Source: Muribaculaceae bacterium | GTDB taxonomy: Bacteria > Bacteroidota > Bacteroidia > Bacteroidales > Muribaculaceae | Assembly (NCBI GenBank): GCA_029061225.1 | Contig: JAIDSM010000075.1 | Location: forward strand, 1-36,126 | Direction: 5' to 3' | DNA length: 36,126 bases | Part shown: positions 17,077 to 24,524 of the stretch, piece by piece | Position numbering within the stretch: the stretch's first letter is position 1 | Layout: every line of letters begins with the position of its first letter | Position numbers and translations under genes: made by a program | The notes under the pieces: generated by a model | The model's database searches: none | What the model was told of the DNA's origin: nothing | The model's input: the letters and a program-made list of their open reading frames with translations, nothing else

Positions 17077-17517
17077 TTAGTGTTCAAGATTTAAGATTAT
17101 GCCTTCAGCCGGGCCTTCGAAATTCCATTCCTCTTTTGTCCCTTTGAAAGTATATTTCCCCACATTTGGCACATCCACCTTAACTACGTATTTCTTTCCG
17201 GTGATAGTGCCCGAGAAAGTGCCTTTCCCTTTCAGTTTTCCGTCTGCTTTCCATTCGCATGTTCCGTCTGGGTATAAAGTAAGCTCAATATTCTGTGGTT
17301 CGCTCTGATAAGCCATACCTTCTCCGATGTAGCAATCGCCGATGGAGGCGGGAACATATTTTTTTGAAGTGACAGATTTTTTGGCGCCACTCTTTTTGGC
17401 AGCTTTTTTCTGCGAGGTCTGAGAGGTTGAGGTGGCTGTGGCTGCCTCGAGTCCTACGGGAACTAAGATACCCAACGATAGGGTAAGAGCCATTGTAATA
17501 ATAAACTTCTTCATCAT
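17077..17517 (-). CDS. Small secreted beta-rich protein of unknown function
   Basis: I do not recognise a named family. I place the start at the ATG pair near 17517, which gives MMKKFIITMALTLSLGIL, a clean signal peptide ending around VGLEAATA. The longer frame to 17568 would put 17 residues in front of it. The mature protein has a short Ser/Lys/Thr-rich linker (QKKAAKKSGAKKSVTSKK), then about 90 residues with repeated Gly and beta-type patterns (KGKGTFSGTITGKKYVVKV, YTFKGTKEEWNFEGPAEG). It is probably exported to the periplasm or cell surface. It is one of several genes here with a signal peptide, and stands alone. A -7 box at 17794-17801 is far upstream but could drive it with a leader of about 270 bases. 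Confidence 0.72.
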   Translation of the reverse strand: MMKKFIITMALTLSLGILVPVGLEAATATSTSQTSQKKAAKKSGAKKSVTSKKYVPASIGDCYIGEGMAYQSEPQNIELTLYPDGTCEWKADGKLKGKGTFSGTITGKKYVVKVDVPNVGKYTFKGTKEEWNFEGPAEGIILNLEH

Positions 17518-17568
17518 AAAATTTTTTAAGGATGATAAAAATTGAATTTTATAAGTTAGATTACTCAA

Positions 17569-17842
17569 CTTTCGTATGAACGAAAAAACTTCACTTAGAG
17601 GTGCAGAGGGGCTCGCGCTCCGCTCGCGGACCGTTACAACACCTCACGGAATCTACGGCAAAGTTAATAAAATCATTCCTATTATGCAAGAATATCTTGG
17701 ACAGGAAATGAATTTGGCTATTAGTCATAAAGCGCCTCTCCGAGCTAAAAAGTCGGTTTCAAAATCTAAACATCATAATAACTAATCTTAATGCAAAGTT
17801 AATACTTTTTTCGAAAACAATGCGAGGCACGAGGATTTTTAT
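17569..17842. other. Gap with minus-strand promoter box and repeat fragments
   Basis: About 275 bases hold no gene I trust. A minus-strand -7 box TAACTTTG (CAAAGTTA on the plus strand) lies at 17794-17801 and may serve the secreted-protein gene. A fragment of the REP-like repeat (CGCCTCTCCGAGCTA, 17733-17747) is present. A GC-rich stretch near 17600-17640 repeats CTCGCG twice. A 69-codon frame at 17576-17785 runs across both repeat pieces and was rejected. Confidence 0.45.
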
Positions 17843-17850
17843 TAATTTTG
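17843..17850 (+). promoter_or_regulatory. -7 box TAATTTTG for mnmD
   Basis: TAATTTTG matches TAnnTTTG. Transcription would begin near 17857. This rules out starts before that and favours the ATG at 17872, which leaves a short leader of about 15 bases. No strong TTTG is visible 19-20 bases upstream. Confidence 0.55.
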
Positions 17851-17871
17851 CGTTTGAAAATGGGAAAAGTG

Positions 17872-18537
17872 ATGAAGATAGTGATTGAAGAAACGGCTGA
17901 CGGCAGCCCTACACTTTATCGGGAGGATATTGATGAGCATTACCATTCGGTCAAGGGGGTACTCGCCGAAAGCCTGCATGTGTATCTTGAGACGGGGTGG
18001 CGGAAAGCGTCTGAACTGTCAAGGCCTATAAGGGTTTTCGAGGTCGGGTTCGGAACAGGGCTGAATGCTGCTATTACAGCTGTAGCTTCCTTAGAGTCGA
18101 GGATTCCTACGGAATATTATTCAGTGGAATTGTATCCGTTGCCTAAAGAGACAACGGATCTTGTAGCCAATACATTATGGGAGGAATATAGGGATACTTT
18201 TGAAAAAGTGAATGAATCGCGATGGGGAGAACCTATCAGTGTCAATCCGTATTTTTCTCTGCAGAAGATGGAAGCAGACCTGCTAACGATGGATATTCCA
18301 AAGGAACTTGATGCGGTATATTTCGATGCCTTCGCTCCGGAAAAGCAGCCGGAGATGTGGGACGAGGCTATCTTCCGTAGGATATACTATGCAATGAAGC
18401 CGGGAGCGGTGCTCACCACATACTGTGCCAAAGGAAGCATACGGCGGATGCTTCAGCAGACAGGATTCCTCACGGAACGCCTGCCGGGTCCTCCCGGAGG
18501 GAAAAGGGAAATACTGAGGGCAAACAAAACCGACTGA
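17872..18537 (+). CDS. mnmD: tRNA 5-methylaminomethyl-2-thiouridine methyltransferase (MnmD type)
   Basis: This is the SAM-dependent methyltransferase that finishes the mnm5(s2)U modification at wobble position 34 of some tRNAs; in E. coli this activity is the N-terminal half of MnmC. The SAM motif GFGTGLNAA lies near residue 60, and the family signature DAFAPEKQPEMW near 151. The final part (YCAKGSIRRMLQQTGF and PGPPGGKREILR) is also typical. At about 221 aa it is the stand-alone form, without the oxidoreductase half, as known in other bacteria. I chose the ATG at 17872 (MKIVIEETADG) because the -7 box at 17843-17850 would start transcription just upstream. It stands alone, followed by a REP-like repeat. 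Confidence 0.9.
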   Translation: MKIVIEETADGSPTLYREDIDEHYHSVKGVLAESLHVYLETGWRKASELSRPIRVFEVGFGTGLNAAITAVASLESRIPTEYYSVELYPLPKETTDLVANTLWEEYRDTFEKVNESRWGEPISVNPYFSLQKMEADLLTMDIPKELDAVYFDAFAPEKQPEMWDEAIFRRIYYAMKPGAVLTTYCAKGSIRRMLQQTGFLTERLPGPPGGKREILRANKTD

Positions 18538-18612
18538 TGGTATGAATTGTTAAAACACTAAAATTAATAGTGGGGATATTCCGATTTTACGGGAGAAATA
18601 TACCATAAATCG

Positions 18613-18696
18613 CCTCTCCGAGGCTACTGTGCTATTGTATATGAAGCCCCAGACTGAAGTCTGGGGTTGAGCATAATCTTCAGGTCTCCGACCTGA
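18613..18696. repeat. REP-like multi-hairpin intergenic repeat, copy B
   Basis: The same three inverted repeats occur in the same order as in copy A at 16327-16411: CCTCTCCGAGG at 18613-18623, CCCCAGACTGAAGTCTGGGG at 18647-18666, and TCAGGTCTCCGACCTGA at 18680-18696 (perfect 7-bp stem). Spacers differ in sequence but have similar length. It lies in the 230-base gap between mnmD and dut, which has no other feature that I can support. Confidence 0.75.
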
Positions 18697-18767
18697 TCTT
18701 GCTTCCGAAAAAGGGAATTTAATCACTTCATATCACGTTAAATAGAAAAAATTAAATAATTATCAAA

Positions 18768-19211
18768 ATGGAACATATCAAAGTCAAGATCATCAATGAC
18801 TCACCTTACGGTCTGCCGGAATATGAGACACATTCAGCAGCAGGCATGGATATCCACGCAAACATCACCGAACCGATAACCCTCGGTCCGCTCGAACGCT
18901 GCCTGATTCCTACAGGCCTGCGCATGCAGCTGCCGCAGGGTTATGAATGCCAGATACGACCCCGTTCGGGTCTCGCGCTGAAGCACGGACTCTCGATCGT
19001 CAATACACCTGGCACGGTAGACGCTGACTTCAGAGGGGATATAGGCATCATCCTCATCAACCTCTCCAACGAGCCATACACCATCACTCCCGGCGAGCGC
19101 ATCGCCCAGATGGTGATCAAGGAATACGTGCATGTGGAATGGGAACCCGTAAAGCGTATCGATACTACGGAGCGCGGTAAAGGAGCCTTCGGACACACCG
19201 GTACGGAATAA
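18768..19211 (+). CDS. dut: dUTP diphosphatase (dUTPase)
   Basis: dUTPase splits dUTP to dUMP and pyrophosphate, keeping uracil out of DNA and supplying dUMP for thymidylate synthesis. The trimeric-dUTPase motifs are complete: AGMDIHAN near the start, PRSGLALKHGL at about 65-75, NTPGTVDADFRGD at about 78-90, and the flexible C-terminal motif RGKGAFGHTG at about 135-144. At 147 aa it has normal length. It has no signal peptide and acts in the cytoplasm. Two hairpins (19202-19258) overlap and follow its stop, so aspT downstream probably has a separate transcript or is only partly co-transcribed. I see no promoter of the TAnnTTTG type in the 70 bases upstream. Confidence 0.96.
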   Translation: MEHIKVKIINDSPYGLPEYETHSAAGMDIHANITEPITLGPLERCLIPTGLRMQLPQGYECQIRPRSGLALKHGLSIVNTPGTVDADFRGDIGIILINLSNEPYTITPGERIAQMVIKEYVHVEWEPVKRIDTTERGKGAFGHTGTE

Positions 19212-19258
19212 TCTTCCGTAAGACCATCATAAACCTAAGGGGAGAATGCCCCCTTAGG
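19202..19258 (+). terminator. Two tandem hairpins at the end of dut
   Basis: TACGGAA at 19202-19208 pairs with TTCCGTA at 19214-19220, overlapping the dut stop. CCTAAGGGG at 19234-19242 then pairs perfectly with CCCCTTAGG at 19250-19258 around AGAATGC. No T run follows, so it may act as a transcript-stabilising or terminating structure. It separates dut from aspT by a 9-bp GC-rich stem. Confidence 0.5.
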
Positions 19259-19295
19259 GAAATCCACTATTGAAAAACACAAAACACACTTCATT

Positions 19296-21002
19296 ATGGA
19301 AATACTTGACTGGCTGGTGAAGACCCTGCGTGAAAATCCCGCCATCGCAATCTTCCTTACCCTCGGTATCGGATTCTGGATCGGGAAACTGAAGTACAAG
19401 ACATTCTCATTGGGTACCGTGACGTCGGTGCTGCTTGTCGGGGTGCTCGTAGGACAACTCGACATTCCTGTACCGGGACCACTGAAGCAGGTGTTCTTCC
19501 TCCTCTTCCTCTTCGCCATCGGCTACAGCGTCGGTCCGCAGTTTTTTGCCTCACTCAAAGGATCAGGACTGAAACAGGTGCTGTTTGCCGTAGTGATGTG
19601 CCTTATAGTGCTCGGCACTACTTTTGGAGTAGCTGAACTTTTCCACTACAACAAGGGGGAAGCAGCCGGACTATTCGCCGGCGCTCAGACCATGTCGGCG
19701 GTGATAGGAGTGGCAGACGATACGATACAGACTCTCAACGTCCCGGCATCGGACAAGACAGACTGGACAAACATCATCCCGGTGGCATACGCCGTCACAT
19801 ATATCTTCGGCACAATCGGCTCAGCATGGATATTAGGGACAATCGGGCCGTCTCTGCTCGGAGGCCTGAAGAAAGTGAAGCAACAGACGGAAGACCTTGA
19901 ACGCAGTATGAACCAGGATCCTTCATCGTCTGATCCAGCTCTCGTCAACGCTTGGCGACCGGTGGTCTACCGTGCGTATAAAGTGGATGGCAACTGGTTT
20001 GACCAGCCGCGCACGGTCAAAGAAATAGAAGAGTATATGGAGTCGAAAGGGAGACGTCTGTTTGTGGAGCGCGTACGTTCCGGATCAGAAGTGACCACAC
20101 ATCCTGCCCCTGACATAAGCGTGAAAAAGGGCGACGACATCGTAATCTCCGGCAGGCGTGAATTCGTGATCGAAGACGAGTCTTGGCTCGGCAGCGAGAT
20201 ATCAGACGCCTCGCTGCTCTCCTTCCCGATAGAGCGCATTCCCGTGATGGTGGCATCCAAGAACATGGCAGGCAAGACAGTGGCTGATTTCCGCGAGTCA
20301 ATACAGACCAAAGGGGTCGTGATCGACTCCATAAAGCGCGGCGGCGTGGAGATTCCCGTAGCAGCCGCCACACGTCTACAACGAGGTGATGTACTGACCA
20401 TCAGCGGAGCTGTGGCAGACGTCAACGCCACCGCCACATATATAGGATATCCTGACAAGCCGACAACTGCATCAGATATGGTATTTATCGGTATAGGAAT
20501 AGCCATTGGCGCGCTCATAGGCGCCATAACCATTCATTTCGGCGGTATTCCAGTAAGCCTCTCCACAAGCGGTGGCGCGTTGATAGCCGGTCTGGTGCTC
20601 GGATGGCTAAGATCAAAGCATCCTACCTTCGGACAGATTCCTGACTCGGCCGTGTGGGTCTTCAATAACGTAGGCCTCAACATGTTTATAGCCGTCGTAG
20701 GTATCTCTGCAGGACCGACATTCATTTCCGGTCTGCATCAGGTAGGATGGCAGATGCTCGTAGCCGGCATACTCGCGACCGGAATCCCCCTTATCCTTGG
20801 CATTATTGTAGGAGATAAGATCTTCAAGTTCCATCCGGCAATTACACTCGGTTGCGTGGCAGGTTCCAGAACTACCACAGCGGCCCTCGGAGCCATACAG
20901 GACTCACTGCAGTCTACAGTTCCGGCGATGGGCTACACCGTGACATATGCGATCGGCAATACTTTACTGATATTATGCGGACTGGCGATGGTACTTCTAT
21001 AA
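19296..21002 (+). CDS. aspT: Aspartate:alanine exchanger family transporter (AspT-like)
   Basis: This membrane protein belongs to the AspT/YidE family, which has two membrane halves around a central cytoplasmic pair of TrkA-C (RCK_C) domains. The first membrane half covers about residues 10-190. The TrkA-C domains lie at about 235-310 (DQPRTVKEIEEYMESKG) and 314-385. The second half runs from about 390 to 568, including the conserved GCVAGSRTTTAALGAIQDS region. In characterised AspT, aspartate enters in exchange for alanine. Its partner here is strong evidence: the next gene is aspartate 4-decarboxylase, separated by a satellite repeat. Together they would take up aspartate, decarboxylate it, export alanine, and consume a proton. 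The 568-aa length is normal. Confidence 0.85.
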   Translation: MEILDWLVKTLRENPAIAIFLTLGIGFWIGKLKYKTFSLGTVTSVLLVGVLVGQLDIPVPGPLKQVFFLLFLFAIGYSVGPQFFASLKGSGLKQVLFAVVMCLIVLGTTFGVAELFHYNKGEAAGLFAGAQTMSAVIGVADDTIQTLNVPASDKTDWTNIIPVAYAVTYIFGTIGSAWILGTIGPSLLGGLKKVKQQTEDLERSMNQDPSSSDPALVNAWRPVVYRAYKVDGNWFDQPRTVKEIEEYMESKGRRLFVERVRSGSEVTTHPAPDISVKKGDDIVISGRREFVIEDESWLGSEISDASLLSFPIERIPVMVASKNMAGKTVADFRESIQTKGVVIDSIKRGGVEIPVAAATRLQRGDVLTISGAVADVNATATYIGYPDKPTTASDMVFIGIGIAIGALIGAITIHFGGIPVSLSTSGGALIAGLVLGWLRSKHPTFGQIPDSAVWVFNNVGLNMFIAVVGISAGPTFISGLHQVGWQMLVAGILATGIPLILGIIVGDKIFKFHPAITLGCVAGSRTTTAALGAIQDSLQSTVPAMGYTVTYAIGNTLLILCGLAMVLL

Positions 21003-21105
21003 TTTTGAATTGAGAATTGAGAATTGAGAATTGAGAATCTGATTTGAATTGAGAATTGAGAATCTGATTTGAATTGAGAATCTGATTTGAATTGAGAATT
21101 GAGAA
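21003..21105. repeat. Heptamer satellite repeat between aspT and asdA
   Basis: About 100 bases are built from GAATTGA units in tandem, grouped into larger blocks of GAATTGAGAATCTGATTT (18 bases) and a 25-base version with one more heptamer. The array begins right after the aspT stop and ends 3 bases before the asdA start, so it forms the whole leader. TAATTTTG at 21000-21007, overlapping the stop, fits a -7 box. Variation in repeat number is likely. Confidence 0.85.
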
Positions 21106-21108
21106 ACT

Positions 21109-22734
21109 ATGAATAACAATATCAAGAATAAAGAGCGGGAACTCGCTAAGATGAGTCCGTTTGAGATCAAAAACACACTTATCGAACTTGCCAAGAAGGA
21201 TGCAAGGAAATCGACACGACAGTTCCTTAATGCGGGCCGTGGCAATCCGGACTGGATAGCTACCGTCCCACGCGAGGCTTTCTTCCTTCTGGGGCAGTGG
21301 GCGCTTACTGAATGCACACGCACATTTAAGGCTGAGCCAGGAATAGCCGGTATTCCTTCCAGCGCAGGAGCCATGGAGAGGCTAAACCATTTCCTGATGG
21401 TCAACTCCACACTGCCGGGAGCGATCCTTCTACATGAGGCCATCAAATACTGCACGGATACACTGGGCATAGACCCGGATTCGCTCGCTTATGAATGGGC
21501 GGAGGGAATAATCGGCGACCAGTATCCCACACCAGTAAGGATGCTTGAGCATTCCGAGGATATAGTCCGTGCCTATATGGCGCAGGAGATGGGCAATAAT
21601 GCGCCGGGGTTCGGCAAGGAATACAACCTGTTCGCTACGGAAGGAGGCACGGCAGCCATGTGCTACATCTTCGATTCCCTTCAGGCCAACCATCTCGTCA
21701 ACAAGCATGACCGCATAGCGCTCATGACCCCTATATTCACACCATACCTCGAAATTCCGGAACTGGACAGATACGAATTTGACGTGGTCAATATCTCAGC
21801 TTCTGAAATGGACAGCGAGGGACTCCACACCTGGCAGTATCCGGACTCGGAACTGGACAAGCTCCGGGATCCCTCAATAAAGCTGCTGTGCCTCGTCAAT
21901 CCTTCCAATCCTCCATCCTACAGGCTTGACGAAAAGTGCATGGAGAAAATCGTTGATATCGTGAAGAACGACAATCCGAACCTTATGATAGTGACCGACG
22001 ACGTATACGGCACATTCGCCAAAGACTTCCGCTCGCTGATGTATGAACTGCCTCAGAATACCCTCTGCGTCTACTCATTCTCTAAATATTTCGGAGCTAC
22101 GGGATGGCGGCTTGCCGTCATTGCGCTCGCCAAGGACAACATCTACGAGCGTCTGCTGGCTGCCCAGCCAGAGATACAGCGTAAGGACTTATTCGAACGC
22201 TACCGTTCGCTCAGTCCTGATCCGGAGGCCATCGGATTTATCGACCGTATTGTGGCAGACTCCCGCTCAGTGGCACTCAACCATACGGCAGGCCTATCCA
22301 CTCCGCAGCAGGTACAGATGGATCTGTTCGCTCTGATGTGTCTCACGGATAAAGAGAACGCCTACAAGAAGGCCATGCAGGACATGATAGAGCGTCGTCT
22401 TGACTCGCTCTGGAAATCAGCAGGACTTACATTGGTGGAGGATCCTGACCGGGTAGGCTACTATTCGGAAATCGACATAATGGTATGGGGCAAGAGATTC
22501 TACGGCGACGAGTTCTGCGAGTGGCTGAAGAAGACTCATGAACCTCTCGACATAGTGCTGCGTCTTGCCAGAGAGACATCGGTAGTGCTTCTCAACGGAA
22601 GTGGATTCGCCGGTCCGGACTGGAGCGTACGTGCATCGCTCGCCAATCTGACTCAGGCGGACTACATCAAGATCGGCGAGGCCATCCGCCATATCCTCGA
22701 CTCCTATCATGAGGAGTTCAAATCGAGAAAGTAA
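21109..22734 (+). CDS. asdA: Aspartate 4-decarboxylase (bifunctional with aspartate aminotransferase)
   Basis: This PLP enzyme splits aspartate to alanine and CO2 and has aminotransferase activity. It belongs to fold-type I, with the PLP lysine near residue 326 in SFSKYFGATGWRL. The DDVYGTF segment ahead of it carries the Asp that holds the cofactor's ring nitrogen. The N-terminal region (SPFEIKNTLIELAKKDARKS) and the closing ANLTQADYIKIGEAIR are typical. At 541 aa it is the long form that separates aspartate 4-decarboxylase from ordinary aminotransferases of about 400 aa. It lies directly after the AspT-like exchanger, so the pair would import aspartate, export alanine, consume a proton, and so aid energy or acid balance. 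The leader consists entirely of the satellite at 21003-21105. Confidence 0.93.
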   Translation: MNNNIKNKERELAKMSPFEIKNTLIELAKKDARKSTRQFLNAGRGNPDWIATVPREAFFLLGQWALTECTRTFKAEPGIAGIPSSAGAMERLNHFLMVNSTLPGAILLHEAIKYCTDTLGIDPDSLAYEWAEGIIGDQYPTPVRMLEHSEDIVRAYMAQEMGNNAPGFGKEYNLFATEGGTAAMCYIFDSLQANHLVNKHDRIALMTPIFTPYLEIPELDRYEFDVVNISASEMDSEGLHTWQYPDSELDKLRDPSIKLLCLVNPSNPPSYRLDEKCMEKIVDIVKNDNPNLMIVTDDVYGTFAKDFRSLMYELPQNTLCVYSFSKYFGATGWRLAVIALAKDNIYERLLAAQPEIQRKDLFERYRSLSPDPEAIGFIDRIVADSRSVALNHTAGLSTPQQVQMDLFALMCLTDKENAYKKAMQDMIERRLDSLWKSAGLTLVEDPDRVGYYSEIDIMVWGKRFYGDEFCEWLKKTHEPLDIVLRLARETSVVLLNGSGFAGPDWSVRASLANLTQADYIKIGEAIRHILDSYHEEFKSRK

Positions 22735-22754
22735 GGGGCAGGACGCGCCGGGAC

Positions 22755-22769
22755 GCGCACGGAGTGCGC
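22755..22769. terminator. Short GC hairpin between convergent asdA and GH88/GH105 genes
   Basis: GCGCAC at 22755-22760 pairs with GTGCGC at 22764-22769 around GGA. The neighbouring sequence GGACGCGCCGGGACGCGC is repetitive. It lies in the 114-base gap between two genes that end towards each other and may serve as a terminator. It resembles the hairpin at 16476-16496. Confidence 0.4.
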
Positions 22770-22848
22770 TGACTACACTGTATGCCGCTTGAAAAAGATG
22801 GGACATACACAATTGAAATGCACAAATACTTTATGATTTACCTACAAG

Positions 22849-24231
22849 TCAATCTTTAATTTTCTTTGTGGCCTTGCCATCGCGGATTTCTATGTAGAGA
22901 CCTTTGGGCTCCGAGTAAAGACGACGGCCATAGATGTCAAATATCATGACTTTCGATGCTGTGTGGGCAATAGCGGGATGCACTGCCGACGCAGCATATC
23001 TTTCATATTCCAAGCTCGCCATTATGAAGGAGCCGATACCTTTACCTTCATTGGATACGATGTTGACGTCGCTGCCGTCGAGATAATAATCAGCAGTGCC
23101 ATTGCGCTCGGGCTTGTTGTAGGGCCCGAGTCCGGCTGAGCGGCAGATGTGGTGGATGTCGATGCCGCCTGCACCCTCAGTGATGAATGTGGCAATCAAT
23201 CCGCCGTAGGCCTTCATCGCCACCGGACTGAACGCTTCATTGTCGAGAAGTCCGAGCCTTATGCCTTTGAAGAGAGCATAGGTGAACATGCAGGATGCCG
23301 AGGCCTCAAGATAGTTGCGATGTCCGCGTAAGCTTACAAAAGAGTCATCATACTGCAGGAGCTGATACCATACCCCGCTATCCGGATCCTGCCAGCGACG
23401 TATTCCTTCAGCCACCTGAGCGAATATCTCCGCTAAGGTCTCATAATCCGGATGCTCTCGGGGCATCATGGCGAGCACATCCACCAAAGCGGCAGCATAC
23501 CATCCCATGCCGCGGCCCCAGAACTCTTTGCTGCATCCCTTGAAAGGATCGCCGGGGTTTGCCCAAAATGAATTGTAGTCCGAAGGATTAGCGCTCCAAC
23601 CGTGATAGTTGAGTGATTTCTCCGGATCATAGGTATGTCTGTGGATGGTGGTAAACTGCAGGGCGATGTCGGACCACGCATCGCTATCGTCGGGAGCGAA
23701 CATGGAAAGATATTCAGCGTAGAATGCGGCACCCATATAGAGTCCGTCGAGCCACATCTGATCGGGATACGAATCCTTGTGTATGAAACAGCCTTTCCCC
23801 TCGTCGGGCACGATACGTTTGTATTCATAGCGCAAGTATCTGTAAAGATAATCGGCAGCCACACGATAACGCTCAGCTTTGGCAGAGTCTAAAGATGATT
23901 CGCGGGCGTACAGGTCGAAGAGGATCTTGCCCGAGGCGATATTGTCGAGACTTCCTTTCTTGAAGTTATAGAAATTACCTTTGCCGTCGATAGCATTGTC
24001 GGCGTAAACCTTGCACCAACGGTAGGCCTGCTCCGAAAGATCGTCGTCCGGATACAGGTCGCAATACATCAGGATTGTTTTGGCAACCAATCCGGGTACA
24101 TAGTCCCATGCCTTGCCGGAAGACCATTCCTTACCATGAGACCGAACCATAGAAGCAGAATAACCAGTGACCTGCGAGTAGGCCGAGAGGCTAATGAGAA
24201 TTGATAGCAGAAAAGATACTATATATTTCAT
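22849..24231 (-). CDS. Secreted glycoside hydrolase, unsaturated uronyl hydrolase type (GH88/GH105)
   Basis: These enzymes remove the unsaturated uronic acid that polysaccharide lyases leave on the end of pectin or glycosaminoglycan fragments. The first 19 residues are a signal peptide (MKYIVSFLLSILISLSAYS), so it works outside the cytoplasm. Typical GH105 patterns are present: MWLDGLYMG, whose Asp near residue 162 is the likely catalytic one, and GRGMGWYAAALVDVL near 240. At 460 aa it has about 70 residues beyond the catalytic barrel. The end (VMIFDIYGRRLYSEPKGLY then KKIKD) looks like a C-terminal sorting or beta-sandwich tail seen in Bacteroidetes secreted enzymes. It is a stand-alone gene with its own promoter at 24305-24336. 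Whether it prefers rhamnogalacturonan or another substrate is not visible. Confidence 0.88.
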   Translation of the reverse strand: MKYIVSFLLSILISLSAYSQVTGYSASMVRSHGKEWSSGKAWDYVPGLVAKTILMYCDLYPDDDLSEQAYRWCKVYADNAIDGKGNFYNFKKGSLDNIASGKILFDLYARESSLDSAKAERYRVAADYLYRYLRYEYKRIVPDEGKGCFIHKDSYPDQMWLDGLYMGAAFYAEYLSMFAPDDSDAWSDIALQFTTIHRHTYDPEKSLNYHGWSANPSDYNSFWANPGDPFKGCSKEFWGRGMGWYAAALVDVLAMMPREHPDYETLAEIFAQVAEGIRRWQDPDSGVWYQLLQYDDSFVSLRGHRNYLEASASCMFTYALFKGIRLGLLDNEAFSPVAMKAYGGLIATFITEGAGGIDIHHICRSAGLGPYNKPERNGTADYYLDGSDVNIVSNEGKGIGSFIMASLEYERYAASAVHPAIAHTASKVMIFDIYGRRLYSEPKGLYIEIRDGKATKKIKD

Positions 24232-24304
24232 TTGATGATAGGTTTATAATTAATGCAATTCAACAATCATACGGAATGATCCACAGGAAAATCCATTGCA
24301 ATTA

Positions 24305-24336
24305 CAAATTTAATGCTAAAATATGAATATGCCAAA
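24305..24336 (-). promoter_or_regulatory. Bacteroidetes-type promoter for the GH88/GH105 gene
   Basis: On the plus strand CAAATTTA at 24305-24312 and CAAA at 24333-24336 are 20 bases apart. On the minus strand this reads TTTG, 20 bases, TAAATTTG, a full match to the Bacteroidetes consensus. The transcript would start near 24298, leaving a leader of about 67 bases. Confidence 0.72.
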
Positions 24337-24450
24337 AATCTTAAACGTAATATTCATAATAGTAAGTAGCGTTGCGCTCACAATTGCACGATTATCGGTA
24401 AGGTTATTCATAGCAAATACTGACAAATGCAGATAAATAAGGATCGATCC

Positions 24451-24481
24451 TTGGCAGACTGAACTTATTTTTGTACCTTTG
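24451..24481 (+). promoter_or_regulatory. Bacteroidetes-type promoter for the SNF2 helicase gene
   Basis: TTG at 24451-24453 lies 20 bases before TACCTTTG at 24474-24481. The transcript would start near 24488, about 37 bases before the start codon. The two promoters in this gap drive divergent genes. Confidence 0.7.
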
Positions 24482-24524
24482 CCGTATAATTAAGACACCC
24501 TAAACATCCAATACCGGAACGCTC

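Noticed and set aside
17576-17785. 69-codon plus-strand reading frame
   Set aside because: It covers REP-like fragments and ends just before a minus-strand promoter box; the protein has no domain or signal and looks like translated intergenic DNA.
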